A stretch of DNA of 64,000 nucleotides from Planomicrobium stackebrandtii (GCF_030814955.1 NZ_JAUSWB010000004.1:186001-250000), one strand, 5' to 3'. Shown: positions 7,791 to 15,618, counted from the stretch's first letter. The notes: generated by a model not told the origin, from the letters alone. Numbers and translations: made by a program.

Positions 7791-8897
7791 TTATCCAAAA
7801 ATCTCTTCAGAAACTTCAACAATGTATTTCAATTTGTCCCATTGCTGCTGTTCTGTCAGTTCATTGCCATGGTGTGTTGAAGCAAAGCCGCATTGCGGGC
7901 TGATGCACAATTGCTCAAGCGGTACAAATTCAGCGGCTTCTGCAACGCGTTTCTTGATTAACTCCTTGTCTTCCAGTTCCCCATGTTTTGATGTGAAGAC
8001 ACCGAGCACTACTTTTGCGCCACCAGCTGGGATGTGCTGAAGGGGTTTAAAAGAGCCTGAGCGGTCATCATCATACTCCAGGAAAAATCCGTCAACTTTT
8101 TCTTTTGCAAAAAGGGTAGGGGCGATCAAGGCATAGCTGCCTTCAAACGCCCATTTTGATTTGTAATTGCCGCGGCACAGGTGCGTAGTTACTGTTAAAT
8201 CATCCGGTTTTCCTTCCAGTACACCATTGGTTACGCGCAATGCCAAATCAATCAAATAGTCTCTTGAGTGCGCACCTTCATTGAAGGGAATGTCCGGTGA
8301 AGAAAGGCCAGCGATGTAGACATCATCAATCTGCAGGTAACGGACACCAGCGTTGTAGAAAGCCCGCAGCGCATCGCGGTAAACCTGAATAATGGCCTGC
8401 GCGTATTCTTCAATATCCGGATAAATCGCAGTGTCACGGATTCCAGCATTGAAAAATTGGTTGGGGCTTGGAATTGTTAGTTTTGGAACGGCCCTCCCGC
8501 CAACAATCTCTTTAAATTCAAGAAAGTCTTGAATAAACGGATGGCTGTCATCAAATGAGATTTTGCCGATATTCCGGACATCATAGCGCTCCGTTTCCTC
8601 TCCGGCAAACTGATAGCCCGATTCCGGCACATAGCCTTCAAAGCCGTTGATGTGCTCCATGAAATCCAAATGCCACCAGGAGCGCCTAAACTCGCCGTCG
8701 GTGACTGCCTTTAAGCCGACTTCAATTTGTTTTTCGACGATGTGTTTGATTTCTTTTGTCTCAATGTTCCGCAAATCTTCTGCTGAAATCTCACCTGCTT
8801 TAAATGCGGTTCTTGCTTTATGTAAGGAAGCCGGACGCAACAAGCTTCCTACGTGGTCTGCCTTAAATGGGGCAGTGATCGTTTTAGTCGTTGTCAT
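7791..8897 (-). CDS. MetE-like cobalamin-independent homocysteine methyltransferase (YxjG/YxjH type)
   Basis: 368-residue protein corresponding to the C-terminal catalytic barrel of MetE only, as in Bacillus YxjG/YxjH. Likely transfers a methyl group to homocysteine to give methionine; the donor of the short forms is not settled. Candidate zinc ligands are His239, Cys241 (HLCRGN), Glu274 (FFLEYDD) and Cys336 (PQCGFAS). The N-terminal ADHVGSLLRP and DGEFRRSWWHLDF are family hallmarks. It is the last gene of the SAM-riboswitch operon, 36 bases after metC, and so completes the route from cystathionine through homocysteine to methionine. Confidence 0.88.
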   Translation of the reverse strand: MTTTKTITAPFKADHVGSLLRPASLHKARTAFKAGEISAEDLRNIETKEIKHIVEKQIEVGLKAVTDGEFRRSWWHLDFMEHINGFEGYVPESGYQFAGEETERYDVRNIGKISFDDSHPFIQDFLEFKEIVGGRAVPKLTIPSPNQFFNAGIRDTAIYPDIEEYAQAIIQVYRDALRAFYNAGVRYLQIDDVYIAGLSSPDIPFNEGAHSRDYLIDLALRVTNGVLEGKPDDLTVTTHLCRGNYKSKWAFEGSYALIAPTLFAKEKVDGFFLEYDDDRSGSFKPLQHIPAGGAKVVLGVFTSKHGELEDKELIKKRVAEAAEFVPLEQLCISPQCGFASTHHGNELTEQQQWDKLKYIVEVSEEIFG

Positions 8898-8933
8898 GTC
8901 ATTCTTCCCTCTTTCTCTTTATGGATTTTTTAT

Positions 8934-10106
8934 TCAGTTGGCAATGCTCAATCCATTGCGGCGAGCAACCTGCGCCAATGCCTGGCTAAGATCCTGCACC
9001 AAGTCATCCGGGTGTTCAAGGCCTACAGAGTAACGCAGCAAGCCATCGGTGATTCCGCGTTTTTCACGTTCTTCGACAGGCATAGAGCCGTGGGACATCG
9101 TTGCCGGGTAAGATAGGATCGACTCAACAGCGCCAAGGCTGACAGCAAATACCGGAATTCTCAAATGATCCACAAAAACACGGGCCGACTTTTTATCAGC
9201 TAAACGGAAGGACAGGACGGCGCCCGCGCTTCTCGCTTGGCGTTCGTGAATGGGGTTGCCCGGATGAAATGAAAACCCTGGGTAGTAGACTTCTTCGATT
9301 AATGGGTGGTTATGCAGATACTCAGCAATTGTACGGGCAGATTCGGACGACTGTCCCAAACGGGCACCCAAAGTCTTGATGCCTTGAATCAGCAAGTAAG
9401 AATCCTGTGCGCCTAAAACCGAACCAAAGGTATTTTGAATAAAGCCTAAGCGGTTTCCAAGTTCTTCATCTTTAGTTACGGCAAGTCCAGCGATGACATC
9501 GCTGTGCCCTGACAGGAATTTTGTTGCACTGTGGAGAACGATGTCTGCACCAAGCGCCAGTGGATTTTGGTAAAGCGGCGTCATGAATGTGTTGTCGACA
9601 AATGTCAGACAGCCATTGGCTTTCGCCAATTTTGCAGCGATTTCAATGTCAGTAATGTTCATGACCGGATTGGATGGTGTTTCCAAATAAACCACTTTCG
9701 TGTTTGGCTGAATCGCGTTGGCCATTTCGTTCAGATCGGTCATATTGACAAAGGTGTACTCAATATTGAATTTATCCAATACCTCTGTTATGAAACGATA
9801 TGTTCCGCCGTAGACATCCTCTGAGACGAGGACGTGGTCGCCTGAAGACAGCAGCATGAAAGCGGAAGAAATGGCGGCCATTCCCGAAGAAAAAGCAAAT
9901 CCGCGTTTGCCGCCTTCGAGGTTGGCAATGGTTTCTTCCAATGCCAGACGCGTCGGATTTCCAGAACGGCTGTAATCAAAAGGCCCAAACGAATCAAGGC
10001 TTTTCTGATGAAATGTGGAAGATAAATAGATTGGTACGTTAACGGCCCCAGTTTGCGGGTCAACTCCGGTAGAGTGGATAAACTTGGTTTCAATACGATC
10101 AGTCAT
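8934..10106 (-). CDS. metC: Cystathionine beta-lyase (MetC)
   Basis: PLP enzyme of the Cys/Met metabolism family that cleaves cystathionine to homocysteine, pyruvate and ammonia; 390 residues. The PLP lysine is Lys196 in HSATKFLSGH, with SSGMAAI near 73-79 and ETPSNP at 142-147. A TTG reading frame start exists 9 bases upstream, but GGAGGT at 10115-10120 places the ATG at 10106 at the right distance. That ATG overlaps the end of metI by 8 bases. The order metI-metC under one S-box matches Bacillus subtilis metI-metC. A cystathionine gamma-lyase function cannot be fully excluded from sequence, since the two are very similar. Confidence 0.85.
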   Translation of the reverse strand: MTDRIETKFIHSTGVDPQTGAVNVPIYLSSTFHQKSLDSFGPFDYSRSGNPTRLALEETIANLEGGKRGFAFSSGMAAISSAFMLLSSGDHVLVSEDVYGGTYRFITEVLDKFNIEYTFVNMTDLNEMANAIQPNTKVVYLETPSNPVMNITDIEIAAKLAKANGCLTFVDNTFMTPLYQNPLALGADIVLHSATKFLSGHSDVIAGLAVTKDEELGNRLGFIQNTFGSVLGAQDSYLLIQGIKTLGARLGQSSESARTIAEYLHNHPLIEEVYYPGFSFHPGNPIHERQARSAGAVLSFRLADKKSARVFVDHLRIPVFAVSLGAVESILSYPATMSHGSMPVEEREKRGITDGLLRYSVGLEHPDDLVQDLSQALAQVARRNGLSIAN

Positions 10107-11223
10107 ATTCAACAACCTCCTTTTTCAATTTCGAAAATGCCTGTGTCAAGTCAGCAATTAAATCTTCAGCGAGTTCGACGCCGACCGAGAAACGCAATAG
10201 CCGGTTGCAAACACCTCGTTTAGTACGTTCTTCAAATGGAATATCTGCATGGGTTTGGGTAGCCGGGTAAGTGATAAAGCTCTCAACGCCTCCTAAGCTT
10301 TCGGCAAAGGTGATCAGCTTGATATTCTCGAGGAATGGCCCGACCCATTCTTCTTCCTGCAACCGGAATGACAGCATGCCGCCTTTTCCTGGATACAGTA
10401 CATCGGAAATGACTGATTGCTGGGCAAGAAATGCTGCAATTTCTTTTGCATTTGCCTCATGCTGCCGCATGCGCAACGGAAGCGTCTTTAATCCGCGGAT
10501 CAATAACCAGGAATCGAAAGGCGAGAGAACTGCACCAACTGCGTTATGGAACATCGACAGCCTTTCACAGATGCTTTCTCCTTTTGCAGCAACGAGGCCG
10601 GCAAGGACATCATTGTGTCCGCCGATATATTTTGTAGCACTGTGGATGACAATATCTGCTCCCAGTTCGATAGGCTGCTGGAAGAAAGGCGTAAGGAAGG
10701 TATTGTCAACAATCAATAGTAGATTATGCTTTTTCGCTAATGCGGCATAAGCAACAAGATCGATTTCCTGCATGAGCGGATTAGTCGGCGTTTCAATAAA
10801 GAGCGCCCGGGTATTTATCGTAATTTTTTTTTCGGTATCTGATACATCTTTAAATTCAGCATATTTTGGATGGATATTGTAAGCAGCTGCGAAATGATCC
10901 AGCAGACGGTAGGTTCCGCCATAAATATCCTCTGGCACTAATATTTCATCGCCGGGACGGAAAAGAGACAAAACCAGTTGGATAGCTGCCATTCCAGAAC
11001 TGCAGGCAAATCCGGCATCTGCGCCTTCGAGTTCCGCAAATCCTTCTTCAAGGACTGAACGTGTCGGATTTTTTGTTCGTGTATAATCATAGCCGGTTGA
11101 TTGGCCAAGCCCTTGATGTTCAAAAGCCGTTGATAAGTATATGGGCGGGTTCACCGCTCCTGTTGCAGCGTCGCTGCGATTGCCTATTTGAACCAATAAA
11201 GTTTCCAAGCTGTGTTTTGTCAT
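10099..11223 (-). CDS. metI: Cystathionine gamma-synthase / O-acetylhomocysteine thiolyase (MetI)
   Basis: PLP enzyme that joins an acylated homoserine with cysteine (or sulfide), first step of the operon; 374 residues. Lys198 in HSATKYIGGHNDV carries PLP, and SSGMAAIQ and ETPTNPLMQ are family motifs. The reading frame extends upstream to 11268, but that part runs through the riboswitch terminator. GAGAGG lies 9 bases before the ATG at 11223, so that is the start. Control is by the SAM riboswitch directly upstream: high SAM should terminate transcription before this gene. Confidence 0.87.
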   Translation of the reverse strand: MTKHSLETLLVQIGNRSDAATGAVNPPIYLSTAFEHQGLGQSTGYDYTRTKNPTRSVLEEGFAELEGADAGFACSSGMAAIQLVLSLFRPGDEILVPEDIYGGTYRLLDHFAAAYNIHPKYAEFKDVSDTEKKITINTRALFIETPTNPLMQEIDLVAYAALAKKHNLLLIVDNTFLTPFFQQPIELGADIVIHSATKYIGGHNDVLAGLVAAKGESICERLSMFHNAVGAVLSPFDSWLLIRGLKTLPLRMRQHEANAKEIAAFLAQQSVISDVLYPGKGGMLSFRLQEEEWVGPFLENIKLITFAESLGGVESFITYPATQTHADIPFEERTKRGVCNRLLRFSVGVELAEDLIADLTQAFSKLKKEVVEYD

Positions 11224-11242
11224 TCCACTCATCCTCTCAACA

Positions 11243-11403
11243 ATAAAAAAACAGGGGCTCTTCTTCAAAAGAAGAAAGCCCCTGTCTGGAAACGCATTCT
11301 TCTCATCTGGTAGGCAAAGCCTATTGGAATTAGCACCGTAGTCTTCGTCAGACTGGTTGCTGAGACTTCACAGGGCCAAGTCCCTCCGTCTCTCTAGATA
11401 AGA
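11243..11403 (-). promoter_or_regulatory. SAM-I (S-box) riboswitch with terminator
   Basis: Read on the minus strand, the leader begins TTCTTATCTAGAGAGACGG and continues with GGGACTTGGCCCTG, GTCTCAGCAACC, GGTGCTAATTCC and the closing GATGAGAAG, all hallmark S-box segments (aptamer about 11297-11403). It is followed by a strong terminator (ACAGGGGCT...AGCCCCTGT plus T-run, 11243-11286). A TATAAT at 11417-11422 on the same strand is a likely -10 box. It controls metI-metC-metE-like. Confidence 0.96.
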
Positions 11404-11583
11404 AATATCTTATTAAATTATAAGTCGTTCTGTTTCGATGTTTCTAATCTTAAATCATTTGAAGTGGGAATGCAAGGATGAAAACCAAATAGTTGAAATA
11501 AAAAGATAATAAGTATACAAGTTGAAGAAAACAATTCCTGTTAAAAGCCGCCTCGGCCGACTCTATGCTAAGCACGGGGATTC

Positions 11584-11609
11584 TTTTAATTCGTTTATCA
11601 AAATGGTAT
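11584..11609 (+). promoter_or_regulatory. Candidate SigB-type promoter of the B12-STAS operon
   Basis: TTTTAA (11584-11589), a 14-base spacer and TGGTAT (11604-11609) each differ by one base from the SigB consensus GTTTAA-N12-15-GGGTAT. The same stretch could instead be read as a weak SigA promoter with -10 TATGAT at 11607-11612. Confidence 0.45.
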
Positions 11610-11647
11610 GATAATTGAATGAAATTTGTATGCAAAGGGGAAAACGA

Positions 11648-11953
11648 ATGTATATTGTCACCTCGACGGTGGTTGTTCCGCCTGAAAAAACCGAAGAAGT
11701 TATCGGGATCTATCAAAACCGTTCACGCCGTGTAGATCTGGCGGATGGCTTCCATCTATTCAGGCTTATCCAAAATACCAAGAAGAAAAACGAACTGACG
11801 GTTCATATGGAATGGCACACAAAAGCCGCTTATATGGCTTGGGTGAAAAGCCAGGAGTTCAAGGAAATTCACGACCTTGAAAAAAACTACCCGGACCAGG
11901 AATTGGCTAAAATTATTCCAACTGTCAGGCAGTATGAAGTGGTGGCAGAATGA
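11648..11953 (+). CDS. ABM-domain protein, heme-degrading monooxygenase-like
   Basis: 101-residue dimeric ferredoxin-like (antibiotic biosynthesis monooxygenase) protein. Trp65 and His75 are ten residues apart (MAWVKSQEFKEIH), the same spacing as the Trp and axial His of IsdG/HmoB heme oxygenases. The N-terminal strand has Thr/Ser where IsdG has its active-site Asn, so heme degradation is possible but not assured. AAAGGGG before ATG 11648 decides the start (an ATG at 11615 has no ribosome site). The stop overlaps the next start (ATGA). First gene of an operon with a B12-binding protein and a STAS protein, so a tetrapyrrole theme is suggested. Confidence 0.75.
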   Translation: MYIVTSTVVVPPEKTEEVIGIYQNRSRRVDLADGFHLFRLIQNTKKKNELTVHMEWHTKAAYMAWVKSQEFKEIHDLEKNYPDQELAKIIPTVRQYEVVAE

Positions 11954-12303
11954 AGCTGGAAATCAAAAATAAAATCGCCTCTGAAACAGCCAAAAGCATA
12001 TACGCTGCGTACCCGACTCTTTGGGAGCGCTTTGGAGTGCGCGGCTTTGAACATACCGAAAAAGACAATCACCACCACTTGGATCATTTGGAGACTGCGT
12101 ATTCCCTAAATGATGCAAAGGTATTTGTCGACTACGCTATCTGGCTGGAAACCGTCTTGACCAGCCGCAACGTCGAAACAGCATTGATTATTGATAATTT
12201 TGAACGCTTACAAAAGGTTCTTCCGGGGAATATAGGTAAAGATGAAGAAGCCTTTATGCTGCGTTGTTTAACAAGTGCAATTGCGGTGTTAAGCCCTTCA
12301 TAA
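11950..12303 (+). CDS. Small helical protein of a cobalamin-sensor operon
   Basis: 117 residues, predicted mostly helical, no signal peptide or membrane segment. Features: YPTLWERFGVRG (residues 21-32), a histidine cluster HHHLDHL, and FVDYAIWLETVLTSRNV. From memory, a helical domain of this pattern (WxxRFGxRG ... DxxxHLxxLxxA ... FVDYxxWLxxVLxSRxV) is found fused to the N-terminus of B12-binding-domain proteins in other bacteria. Here it is encoded separately, directly before such a protein and coupled to the upstream ABM gene by a 4-base overlap. Likely a partner of the cobalamin protein; its biochemical role is unknown. Confidence 0.75.
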   Translation: MKLEIKNKIASETAKSIYAAYPTLWERFGVRGFEHTEKDNHHHLDHLETAYSLNDAKVFVDYAIWLETVLTSRNVETALIIDNFERLQKVLPGNIGKDEEAFMLRCLTSAIAVLSPS

Positions 12304-12319
12304 GGTTAGGGAGGGTTAT

Positions 12320-12979
12320 ATGAATAGTAAATCACAAGAACTGGCCGATTTATTTTTGGCAGGCAATGAAGATCAGGCTTTGCATTTAGTTCAGAAATAC
12401 TTGGAAAAGCATACAAAAGATGAGCTTTACCAATTGGTATTGACTCCTGCGATGTATTGGATCGGGGAATTATGGGAAAAGAATATTATTACAGTGGCAG
12501 ATGAGCACTTGGCCACTGCCATATGCGATTTTGTGGTATCTGTGACGGAAGTGCGCCGACCGTTACAAAATATCCACAAAAAGAAAGTGATGGTCCTTGG
12601 CCCTGAAGGAGAAGATCACTATATCGGATTGAAGATGGTGGCTTCTTTATTTAAGGAAAATGGCTGGGAAGTTCAATATTTAGGACCGAATTTGCCGCTC
12701 GATGCCGCCATCGATTCTGCAAAACGCTGGAAGCCGGATGTTATCGCCCTATCAGCAGCGCTTGCTTACCGACTTCCCATTCTAAAAAAATACGCGGAGA
12801 CTTTTACGTCTCTTGATTTTAAGCCGACCGTTATTTTAGGAGGGCGTGCGGTTTCCATGGCGAATTGGCCAGCTTCTGAAACAGAAAGTATCGTCATCGT
12901 AAAAGAATTGGATCAGCTGAAAAGCTGGATCCAAACTGGAAAGGAATCTGACAATGACTTCAGCATCTCAATTGGATGA
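12320..12979 (+). CDS. Stand-alone CarH-like cobalamin-binding sensor protein
   Basis: 219 residues: a four-helix cap (about 1-85) followed by a Rossmann-like B12-binding domain (about 88-205). The cap carries Trp52-x9-Glu62-His63, the W-x9-EH signature of adenosylcobalamin photoreceptors CarH/LitR. The B12 domain has Glu98-x-His100-x-x-Gly103, the lower-ligand histidine motif. The residue after the Trp is Glu53, where Thermus CarH has His132 (the ligand in the light-adapted state), so any photochemistry may differ. There is no MerR-type DNA-binding domain and no methyltransferase domain, so the output probably passes by protein contact, most simply to the STAS protein whose gene overlaps this one by 26 bases. 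Confidence 0.83.
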   Translation: MNSKSQELADLFLAGNEDQALHLVQKYLEKHTKDELYQLVLTPAMYWIGELWEKNIITVADEHLATAICDFVVSVTEVRRPLQNIHKKKVMVLGPEGEDHYIGLKMVASLFKENGWEVQYLGPNLPLDAAIDSAKRWKPDVIALSAALAYRLPILKKYAETFTSLDFKPTVILGGRAVSMANWPASETESIVIVKELDQLKSWIQTGKESDNDFSISIG

Positions 12980-13721
12980 ATGGCCGCTGCCAGCTTTTAA
13001 ATTGAATAGCAAACTGGCAATCGTTGAATACTCCGAAGAAGCGAAGAAATTGGTTGGCGATTGCTCGTCTTTTCTGGAAGTTCTTGATGAAGGAAGCAGG
13101 GAAAAGGCACGTAAATTTCTTTCGAGCGATCGGCCCTCTGAACCATTGGAATTGAATTTCATCTCAGTGTCCAAGGAGTTGTTCCTGGGAGACGTTTACA
13201 GCAAAAGGGAAAGTGATTTTTGCCTGAACATAGTAGTGGTGCCAAAGGGCAATCGCCTCCTCGAAATAACGGGACAGTTGCTGAGTCTCCGGACACGTCT
13301 TCAGGAAACTAACTACGATCTGCTTCTTGAAAAGGAGCGGACCGAAGAACTGCTGCAGCAAGTACGGCAATTATCAGCCCCTTGCATTGACCTGGGCAAA
13401 AAGCATGTATTGATTCCGTTGTTTGGTGATTTGGATCCCCGGAAGATCGAAGTGATTCGTTTTCATATCCTTAAACAAGTTTATGAAACAGGTGCTGAAA
13501 CTGTCATAATGGACCTGACCGCGATGGAGCAGTTAGAGCAGGGAGGCGCAGATTACTTGAAATCGTTGATGGAAACCTTCAAAGTTATGGGGATTCATGG
13601 GATTGTCACAGGAATCAAACCCCAGCATGCACTGCAGCTTCATCATTTGAAAAAGGGCCACGATTTGCATTTTGTCTCTTCTTTGCAAACAGTCCTGGCT
13701 TCACGCAAGCTTCTTATATAA
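12954..13721 (+). CDS. STAS-domain protein, RsbR-like, with sensory N-terminus
   Basis: 255 residues. The N-terminal ~100 residues look PAS-like (FKLNSKLAIVEYSEEAKKLV...), then a helical linker with many charged residues (RTRLQETNYDLLLEKERTEE, about 115-138). A C-terminal STAS domain begins near SAPCIDLGKKHVLIPLFGDL. Stressosome proteins RsbR/YtvA share the linker-STAS layout. At the positions of the two phosphorylated threonines of RsbRA I see Gln (LEQGG) and Gln/Leu (PQHALQL), so this STAS domain may not be phosphorylated. The start lies inside the end of the B12 gene, with AAAGGAA upstream. Probable role: relay of the cobalamin sensor's state to the general stress pathway. Confidence 0.78.
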   Translation: MTSASQLDEWPLPAFKLNSKLAIVEYSEEAKKLVGDCSSFLEVLDEGSREKARKFLSSDRPSEPLELNFISVSKELFLGDVYSKRESDFCLNIVVVPKGNRLLEITGQLLSLRTRLQETNYDLLLEKERTEELLQQVRQLSAPCIDLGKKHVLIPLFGDLDPRKIEVIRFHILKQVYETGAETVIMDLTAMEQLEQGGADYLKSLMETFKVMGIHGIVTGIKPQHALQLHHLKKGHDLHFVSSLQTVLASRKLLI

Positions 13722-13730
13722 ATATGGTTG

Positions 13731-13760
13731 AAACCCGTAGCGCATCGCTTCGGGTTTTTT
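13731..13760 (+). terminator. Terminator of the B12-STAS operon
   Basis: Stem AAACCCG/CGGGTTT with an inner AGCG/CGCT stem, followed by six T. Confidence 0.9.
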
Positions 13761-13824
13761 ATGGGAAGAAAAGCGGACGAGGACCTATATGGGCGCTTGC
13801 GCTTTTCTTTATTGTCCAGACTCC

Positions 13825-13921
13825 GGCAGCCAGCTCTTCGGGTCATAAGCCAACCCGACTATGCGGCAAAGAGTGCCGCTTCGCCGGTCTGTCTTATGCC
13901 TGTCAGAGCTACCCGGTTGCC
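13825..13921. repeat. Repeat hairpin copy A
   Basis: Symmetric arms in order: GGCA, AGCTCT (13832-13837), 6 nt, CATAAG (13844-13849), 13 nt, GCGGC, 7-nt loop, GCCGC, 13 nt, CTTATG (13893-13898), 6 nt, AGAGCT (13905-13910), TGCC. The spacers are equal on both sides. Confidence 0.8.
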
Positions 13922-13972
13922 TCCGCTTTTCTTATTGTCCAGACTCCAGCAGCCAGCCCCTCGAGTCGCTTC

Positions 13973-14015
13973 AGCCTTACCCGCAATGGCACAGCCCGCC
14001 ATTACGGGTAAGGCT
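13973..14015. repeat. Repeat hairpin copy B
   Basis: AGCCTTACCCG (13973-13983) pairs with CGGGTAAGGCT (14005-14015), and inside it AATGGC pairs with GCCATT. Farther right GCTAACC and GGTTAGC form another stem. It sits behind the second leader copy but its stem sequence is unrelated to copies A and C. Confidence 0.75.
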
Positions 14016-14183
14016 TCCAGCGCTTGTCGGAGGCCCGCAGGATGCGGGTCAGCTAACCGTTGCGACAGGAAGTCGTGTTCTTAGGTTAGCTTCAGCTGTT
14101 GGGCTGCTTGCGCTTTTCTTCATTGTCTAGACTCCAGCGCCCAGGTCCTAGGGTCATAAGCCACTCCGATGTCCAGTTGCAAG

Positions 14184-14277
14184 TGCCTAGCTCTTCGGGA
14201 TGTAAGCCACTCTGGCTGTGCGGCTGAAACACGCCGCTTCGCCAGAGCGTCTTACACCTGTCAGAGCTGAACAGGCA
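14184..14277. repeat. Repeat hairpin copy C
   Basis: Same layout as copy A: TGCCT, AGCTCT (14189-14194), 6 nt, TGTAAG (14201-14206), 13 nt, GCGGC, 8-nt loop, GCCGC, 13 nt, CTTACA (14251-14256), 6 nt, AGAGCT (14263-14268), AGGCA. CATAAG/CTTATG of copy A has become TGTAAG/CTTACA, so paired positions changed together. Confidence 0.8.
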
Positions 14278-14360
14278 CTTTCACTTTTCTTTCATGAGCA
14301 AAAAATAAGACGTTTTTAGGAAACATCGCTACAATGGAATGGATAGGAGTGGAAATAGAT

Positions 14361-15368
14361 ATGGAGATTAAGAAATTCGAAAATATACCGTTGGGTGTGC
14401 TTGATTTGGCACCGATCAACGAAGGTGCAGAAACGGCTCAGGCATTTAAAAATAGTGTAGAGTTGGCGCAGCATGTTGAAAAATTAGGATTTAATCGCTA
14501 CTGGCTGGCTGAACATCACAATATGCCAGGCATCGGCAGCTCGGCAACATCGGTTCTTATTGGCCATATTGCAGGAGCGACTGAGTCTATTCGTGTGGGC
14601 TCCGGCGGAATTATGTTGCCAAACCATGCACCGCTTGTCATTGCCGAGCAGTTCGGGACATTGGAAACAATTTATCCAGGCCGCATCGATTTAGGGCTAG
14701 GCCGTGCACCGGGTAGCGATCAGGCAACCGCTTATGCTTTGCGCCGGACTTTGCAGAGCAGCGGAGATGATTTTCCGCAACAGGTGGCGGAGCTGGAAAA
14801 TTACTTTTCGGAAAATCCGGTTGGGCGTGTTCGTGCTTATCCCGGAACCAATTTGAAGATTCCACTTTGGCTGCTCGGATCAAGCGGCTTCAGTGCCCAG
14901 CTTGCGGCGCTTAAAGGGCTTCCGTTTTCATTCGCCAGCCATTTTGCGCCGGATTACATGATGCAGGCACTGCAGTTGTATCACCAGAATTTCAAGCCAT
15001 CACCGGCCTTGGCTTCGCCTTACGCCATGCTCGGTGTTAATATTATCGCTGCGGAGACACAGGAACGTGCCGAATGGCTTGCGACTTCTTCGCAGCAGCA
15101 GATGTTCTCGTTGATGCGAGGGGAACCGACGACATTCCAGGCGCCGATTGACAACTTGGAAGAGGTTTGGACAGATCGTGAAATTGCGATTTTCCGTGAC
15201 AAGCTGGATTCTGAATCGATGATTGTCGGGACACCAGACGTCGTCAAACAAAAGCTGAAAAACTTTATCCAAAAAACGAGAGCCAACGAAGTCATCGTCA
15301 ATTCGCCGATCTTCCACCAGGAAGATCGCTTGCGTTCGTACGACTACGTAGCTGAAATGATGGACTAA
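14361..15368 (+). CDS. LLM-class flavin-dependent oxidoreductase
   Basis: Luciferase-like monooxygenase fold, 335 residues, flavin-dependent; physiological substrate unknown. Family segments are clear: [10 protein letters not shown] at the N-terminus, [35 protein letters not shown], and the long [24 protein letters not shown] precedes ATG 14361. An earlier in-frame ATG at 14334 has no ribosome site and overlaps a possible -10 (TACAAT). Single-gene unit between the repeat block and a strong terminator. Bacillus genomes carry several such paralogues, so no symbol is given. Confidence 0.9.
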   Translation: MEIKKFENIPLGVLDLAPINEGAETAQAFKNSVELAQHVEKLGFNRYWLAEHHNMPGIGSSATSVLIGHIAGATESIRVGSGGIMLPNHAPLVIAEQFGTLETIYPGRIDLGLGRAPGSDQATAYALRRTLQSSGDDFPQQVAELENYFSENPVGRVRAYPGTNLKIPLWLLGSSGFSAQLAALKGLPFSFASHFAPDYMMQALQLYHQNFKPSPALASPYAMLGVNIIAAETQERAEWLATSSQQQMFSLMRGEPTTFQAPIDNLEEVWTDREIAIFRDKLDSESMIVGTPDVVKQKLKNFIQKTRANEVIVNSPIFHQEDRLRSYDYVAEMMD

Positions 15369-15371
15369 ACA

Positions 15372-15399
15372 AAACCCCGTTCTCTGAACGGGGTTTTTT
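15372..15399 (+). terminator. Terminator of the LLM oxidoreductase gene
   Basis: AAACCCCGTTC pairs with GAACGGGGTTT, followed by T-rich tail. Confidence 0.92.
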
Positions 15400-15403
15400 A
15401 TGG

Positions 15404-15434
15404 CATAAAAAATCACCTCTCCATTACAGAGAGG
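15404..15434 (-). terminator. Terminator of the small acidic protein gene
   Basis: On the minus strand CCTCTC pairs with GAGAGG around a 7-nt loop and is followed by TGATTTTTTATG. It starts 14 bases after the stop of the 56-codon gene. Confidence 0.75.
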
Positions 15435-15447
15435 CGACTATTCGGCG

Positions 15448-15618
15448 TCAGTGAAGGTCTTTCGCCTTTTCTTCTTCACGCTGCCGTTGTTTTGGAATCT
15501 CGTCTTCTTCATAGGCTGCATAATCAGGTGCGCCTTCGCCAATCATATTCAGAACCGCATTGAAATCATCGTCTAAACGAAGTTCAGCATCTCGTGGATC
15601 GAGTACTTTGCGTTCCAT
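15448..15618 (-). CDS. Small charged hypothetical protein (56 aa)
   Basis: 56-codon reading frame starting MERKVLDPRDAELRLDDDF and ending in a Lys/Arg/Glu-rich tail (KQRQREEEKAKDLH). An excellent AAGGAGGT lies 8-9 bases before the ATG and a terminator follows the stop, so I consider it a real gene despite its size. It has no cysteine pairs, signal peptide or membrane segment. Likely soluble and partly helical. I do not recognise the family. Confidence 0.7.
   Translation of the reverse strand: MERKVLDPRDAELRLDDDFNAVLNMIGEGAPDYAAYEEDEIPKQRQREEEKAKDLH

Larger units (their letters stand above)
13766..14296. repeat. Cluster of hairpin-rich intergenic repeats
   Basis: A 530-bp non-coding block, GC-richer than its surroundings. 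It holds three copies of a conserved leader (CGCTTTTCTT, ATTGTC, AGACTCC) at 13800-13828, 13924-13950 and 14111-14138, a decayed fourth near 14281, and one inverted copy at the left edge (13766-13775). Each leader is followed by sequence that folds into long hairpins. ORFs here on either strand look accidental: frames shift between copies and no ribosome site precedes them. A right-half fragment of the same family recurs at 60807-60846. Similar intergenic repeats occur in other Bacillales (recalled, not searched). Confidence 0.8.

Noticed and set aside
11224..11268. N-terminal extension of MetI
   Set aside because: It is translated through the S-box terminator; the start at 11223 has a proper ribosome site.
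13724..14130. Overlapping frames of 89-118 codons in the 13.8-kb region
   Set aside because: They cross the repeat hairpins, lack ribosome sites and conflict in frame between repeat copies; the block is non-coding.
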